A program made the translations under genes and the position numbers. From DASWIG01 sp965371445 (lineage in GTDB: Bacteria > Acidobacteriota > Thermoanaerobaculia > Multivoradales > J023), in the NCBI GenBank assembly GCA_965371445.1, contig CBDUYN010000017.1:1-64000 (forward strand): a stretch of DNA of 64,000 nucleotides, in the 5' to 3' direction. Under the pieces are notes generated by a model. It did not search any database and was not told the DNA's origin. It was given only the letters and a program-made list of their open reading frames with translations. Shown one piece after another: positions 61,723-64,000 of this stretch (position 1 is the first letter of the stretch; each line of letters opens with the position of its first letter).

Positions 61723-61969
61723 GGTCGGATCCTTGTCGCTTGAACGTCCGCGGACGCGGGTTTGGTCTCTGGGTTCTCCACGGGGCTCCGGGCCTGCGAC
61801 GGCGCGGGCAGCGCCCGGGAGCCGGGAAGCATACTGGATACGGTTGGCTTTCTCAAGTGGATGGAGCGGGATGGAGCGGATGGAGCGAGATGGAGCGAGC
61901 CTCCTGTCCAGGGCGCCGACCCGCCTGGGAAGCCTGGGAAGCGAAGGGGGAGAACAAGGGGCTGGTGTG

Positions 61970-61978
61970 TGCTACAAT
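61970..61978 (+). promoter_or_regulatory. Extended -10 promoter upstream of the FAAL gene
   Basis: TGC followed by TACAAT at 61973-61978 forms an extended -10 box for the housekeeping sigma factor. The hexamer 17 bases upstream (GAGAAC) is a poor -35, which extended -10 promoters tolerate. Transcription would start near 61985 and give a leader of about 210 bases before the acyl-AMP ligase start. Confidence 0.5.
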
Positions 61979-61984
61979 GCCGCC

Positions 61985-62195
61985 CGGGTGATCGGCTTTT
62001 CAGCGGGTAGGCTTTTTTCAACCCCTGCGCTTGTCAGATTTCATCTCCCGTTGCCCAGGACGCGGTGACCTGTGCGGCAGCTTTGCCTGCACGGAGGCCC
62101 GTGTCGGGTTTTCCTCTGCCGACTTCGGGACTGAGCCTTACAACGTAGCGTCCGTCGGCTGTTCAAGCCGCGGCGAGAAGTGCACTGAGAGAGAG
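61985..62195 (+). ncRNA. Structured leader or small RNA, possibly 6S-like
   Basis: The stretch between the promoter and the FAAL ATG has several clear stems: GTGCGGCA-GCTT-TGCC-T-GCAC at about 62072-62092, GTCGG...CCGAC at about 62102-62122, and CGGCT-GTTCA-AGCCG at about 62157-62171. The 3' part (GACTGAGCCTTACAACG, then TTCAAGCCGCGGCGAGAAG) is reminiscent of the 3' half of 6S RNA as I remember it. A 6S-type regulator of RNA polymerase is therefore possible. It could equally be a 5' leader that regulates the following gene. No coding frame is evident. Confidence 0.35.
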
Positions 62196-64000
62196 ATGGA
62201 CAGACATCTTACGGGTCCGAGGACCGAGTTTTCGTCATTGGTAGAGCTGTTGCAGCGGCGCTCGCTTCAGGAGCCGGACGCCGAGGCCTATACCTTCCTG
62301 CCGGAAGAGGAGAAAGAGCCGGAGCGGCTTACCTACGGCCAGTTGGAGGAGCGGGCACGGGCGATCGCCGCCATGCTCCAAGAGATGGGGGCGAAGGGGG
62401 AGCGGGTGCTCTTGCTCTATCCGGCAAGCCTCGACTACGTGGCCGCCTTCTTCGGCTGCCTCTACGCCGGTGCCGTGGCAGTGCCGGCCTACCCGCCGCG
62501 GCCGCACCGTCCGATGCCGCGGATCCGCACCATCGTCGGCGACGCCGAGCCGGCCGTGGCGCTGACCACGAGCGCGGTCTACGGCGCGGTGGAGGCGCGT
62601 ATCGAGGAGATGCCGGACCTCTCGTCCCTTGCCTGGCGCACGACCGACGGCCTGGAGCTCGCGATGGCGGAGGATTGGCGGGATCCGCGCCTGCGGCCGG
62701 AGAACCTGGCTTTCCTCCAGTACACCTCGGGATCGACCGCGGCCCCCAAGGGAGTCATGGTCTCTCACGGCAACCTCCTGCACAACGAGCGGCTGATTCG
62801 CGACGCCTGCCGCCATAGCTCGGAGACTCCTTTCGTCAGCTGGCTGCCCCTCTACCACGACCTGGGGCTGATCGGGAACCTCATCCAGTCGCTCTACATC
62901 GCTGCGCCCTGTACCCTGATGGCTCCCGTCACTTTCCTGAAGCGTCCTCGGCGGTGGCTGGAGGCGATCTCGCGCTACCGTGCTCACACGAGTGGCGGCC
63001 CGAACTTCGCCTACGACCTCTGCGTGCGCCGTATCCCGCCCGAGGAGCGGGAGGGTCTCGACCTCTCCTCGTGGCAGGTGGCCTTCAACGGCGCCGAGCC
63101 GGTGCGCGCCGCCACCCTGGAGCGCTTCGCCGAGGCCTTCGAGCCCTTTGGCTTTCGCCGCGAGACGTTCTATCCCTGCTACGGGATGGCGGAGACGACG
63201 CTGATCATCTCCGGGGGTGCGCGAGGCGACGGACCTCTCGTCAAGAGCTTCGCCGCCGGGGGGCTGGAGCGGCACCGGGCAAAAGAGGGTGCCGGCCGCG
63301 ACCTCGTGGGAAGCGGCCGGCCGCTCGCCGAGATGGAGGTCAGGATCGTCGAACCGGAAAGCCACGTATCCCGGAGCCCCGGGGAGGTCGGGGAGATCTG
63401 GGTGGCGGGACCCAGCGTCTGCCAAGGGTACTGGGGTCGCGAGGAGGAGACTGCGGAGACCTTTCAGGCGACGACCGGGGAGGGAGGGGGACCCTACCTG
63501 CGGACCGGCGACATGGGGTTCGTCCACGACGGCGAGGTCTACGTGACGGGCCGTCTGAAAGACCTCGTCATCGTCCGCGGGCAGAACCACTATCCCCAGG
63601 ACATCGAGGAGACGGTGGAGGCGAGCCACGAGGCCCTGCGTCTCGGCTGCGGCGCCGCTTTTTCGGTCGACGAGGACGGCGACGAGCGCCTGGTGGTGGT
63701 GCAGGAGGTGGCACGGACCTACCGCAAGACCGACGTCGAGGAGATCGTCGGAGCGGTGCGCCAGGCCCTGGCGGAGGAGCACGAGCTCGATTTGCACGCC
63801 CTGGTCCTGATCCGCGAGGGGAGCATCCACAAGACGACGAGTGGCAAGATCCAGCGCCGGGCGTGCCGCCAGAGCTTCGAGGAGGGGAGCCTGCGCCTGA
63901 TCGCCGAGTGGCGGCGCGAGGCCGCGGAGGCCACGGCTGAGGACCCGACGGCGCCTCTGCTCGCCCTGGAGGACCTGGAGGCGTGGCTCGTCGAGCAACT
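62196..64000 (+). CDS. Fatty acyl-AMP ligase (FAAL), partial; probably the start of a megasynthase
   Basis: The frame from ATG 62196 stays open to the right edge (over 600 residues). It has adenylation-domain motifs: LQYTSGSTAAPKGVMVSH (A3), FVSWLPLYHDLGLIG, FNGAEPVR, FYPCYGMAETTL (A5), YLRTGDMGFVHDGEVYVTGR (A7-A8) with KDLVIVRGQNHYPQDIE, and IHKTTSGKIQRR (A10, Lys). These are typical of FAALs, which form acyl-adenylates and pass the acyl chain to a carrier protein. The last residues (LEDLEAWLVEQ) look like the start of an acyl-carrier domain, so the protein is likely fused to a PKS/NRPS-type assembly line outside the window. A purine-rich GAGAGAGAG precedes the ATG. Confidence 0.9.
   Translation, partial: MDRHLTGPRTEFSSLVELLQRRSLQEPDAEAYTFLPEEEKEPERLTYGQLEERARAIAAMLQEMGAKGERVLLLYPASLDYVAAFFGCLYAGAVAVPAYPPRPHRPMPRIRTIVGDAEPAVALTTSAVYGAVEARIEEMPDLSSLAWRTTDGLELAMAEDWRDPRLRPENLAFLQYTSGSTAAPKGVMVSHGNLLHNERLIRDACRHSSETPFVSWLPLYHDLGLIGNLIQSLYIAAPCTLMAPVTFLKRPRRWLEAISRYRAHTSGGPNFAYDLCVRRIPPEEREGLDLSSWQVAFNGAEPVRAATLERFAEAFEPFGFRRETFYPCYGMAETTLIISGGARGDGPLVKSFAAGGLERHRAKEGAGRDLVGSGRPLAEMEVRIVEPESHVSRSPGEVGEIWVAGPSVCQGYWGREEETAETFQATTGEGGGPYLRTGDMGFVHDGEVYVTGRLKDLVIVRGQNHYPQDIEETVEASHEALRLGCGAAFSVDEDGDERLVVVQEVARTYRKTDVEEIVGAVRQALAEEHELDLHALVLIREGSIHKTTSGKIQRRACRQSFEEGSLRLIAEWRREAAEATAEDPTAPLLALEDLEAWLVEQ

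Noticed and set aside
62235..63998. A 587-codon minus-strand frame at the right end
   Set aside because: The plus strand carries an uninterrupted acyl-AMP ligase with all adenylation motifs; this is its mirror.

Overview
The window is high-GC bacterial DNA with a compact housekeeping right end (dinB, aat, prfA, rpmE) and a large accessory middle. Several traits suggest Acidobacteriota, possibly Thermoanaerobaculia: an 805-residue FtsX-type permease of the acidobacterial duplicated-permease kind, an ECF sigma factor of the Rhodopirellula-type X6 family close to a Ser/Thr kinase with TPRs, and the base composition. This is inference; no rRNA or other phylogenetic marker was used.

Layout. 1-3.7 kb: a possible fragment of a contractile-injection tape-measure protein, a disulfide oxidoreductase, a cyclic-nucleotide-binding protein and two SRPBCC proteins. 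3.8-8.0 kb: signalling genes (ECF sigma factor, an 82-residue protein resembling a kinase N-terminus, a secreted protein, a Ser/Thr kinase with TPRs). 8.2-52.0 kb: an accessory island dominated by caspase-like (CHAT) proteins. 52.2-61.7 kb: sulfatase-fold lipoprotein, dinB, FtsX-type permease, CBS protein, aat, prfA, rpmE. 62.2 kb to the right edge: the start of a fatty acyl-AMP ligase, probably the first module of a megasynthase, behind a structured leader.

The island holds nine CHAT-family proteins and one C25/gingipain-like protein, in many architectures: CHAT with a membrane anchor coupled to a CsgG-like lipoprotein, plain CHAT, pentapeptide-like beta-helix plus CHAT, a CHAT whose catalytic Cys is Ala, TPR plus CHAT (twice, one a lipoprotein), CHAT plus STAND NTPase plus helical repeats, CHAT plus STAND, and CHAT plus a HEAT-like tail. 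Six share an N-terminal half with the motif SDEPWIPWE about 110 residues before the catalytic His. Two minus-strand operons carry most of them (31836 to 17870 and 52033 to 40793). TPR proteins with a common N-terminal domain sit beside the CHAT-STAND genes. The simplest reading is a multi-effector protease system in which STAND, TPR and pentapeptide modules sense or scaffold and CHAT domains cut, possibly for phage defence or regulated cell death. That role is inferred from domain families, not shown by the sequence.

The island is also a decay and insertion hotspot. It has a PIN/Phd toxin-antitoxin pair, an MNT/HEPN pair whose toxin is frameshifted, an orphan PIN protein, truncated ATPase, TetR and TPR genes, at least four unrelated tandem arrays all with a period of about 42 bp, repeats resembling transposon ends, and genes of clearly lower GC (about 45% against about 70% next door by hand count) that look recently acquired. 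I saw no tRNA, rRNA, CRISPR array or intact transposase.
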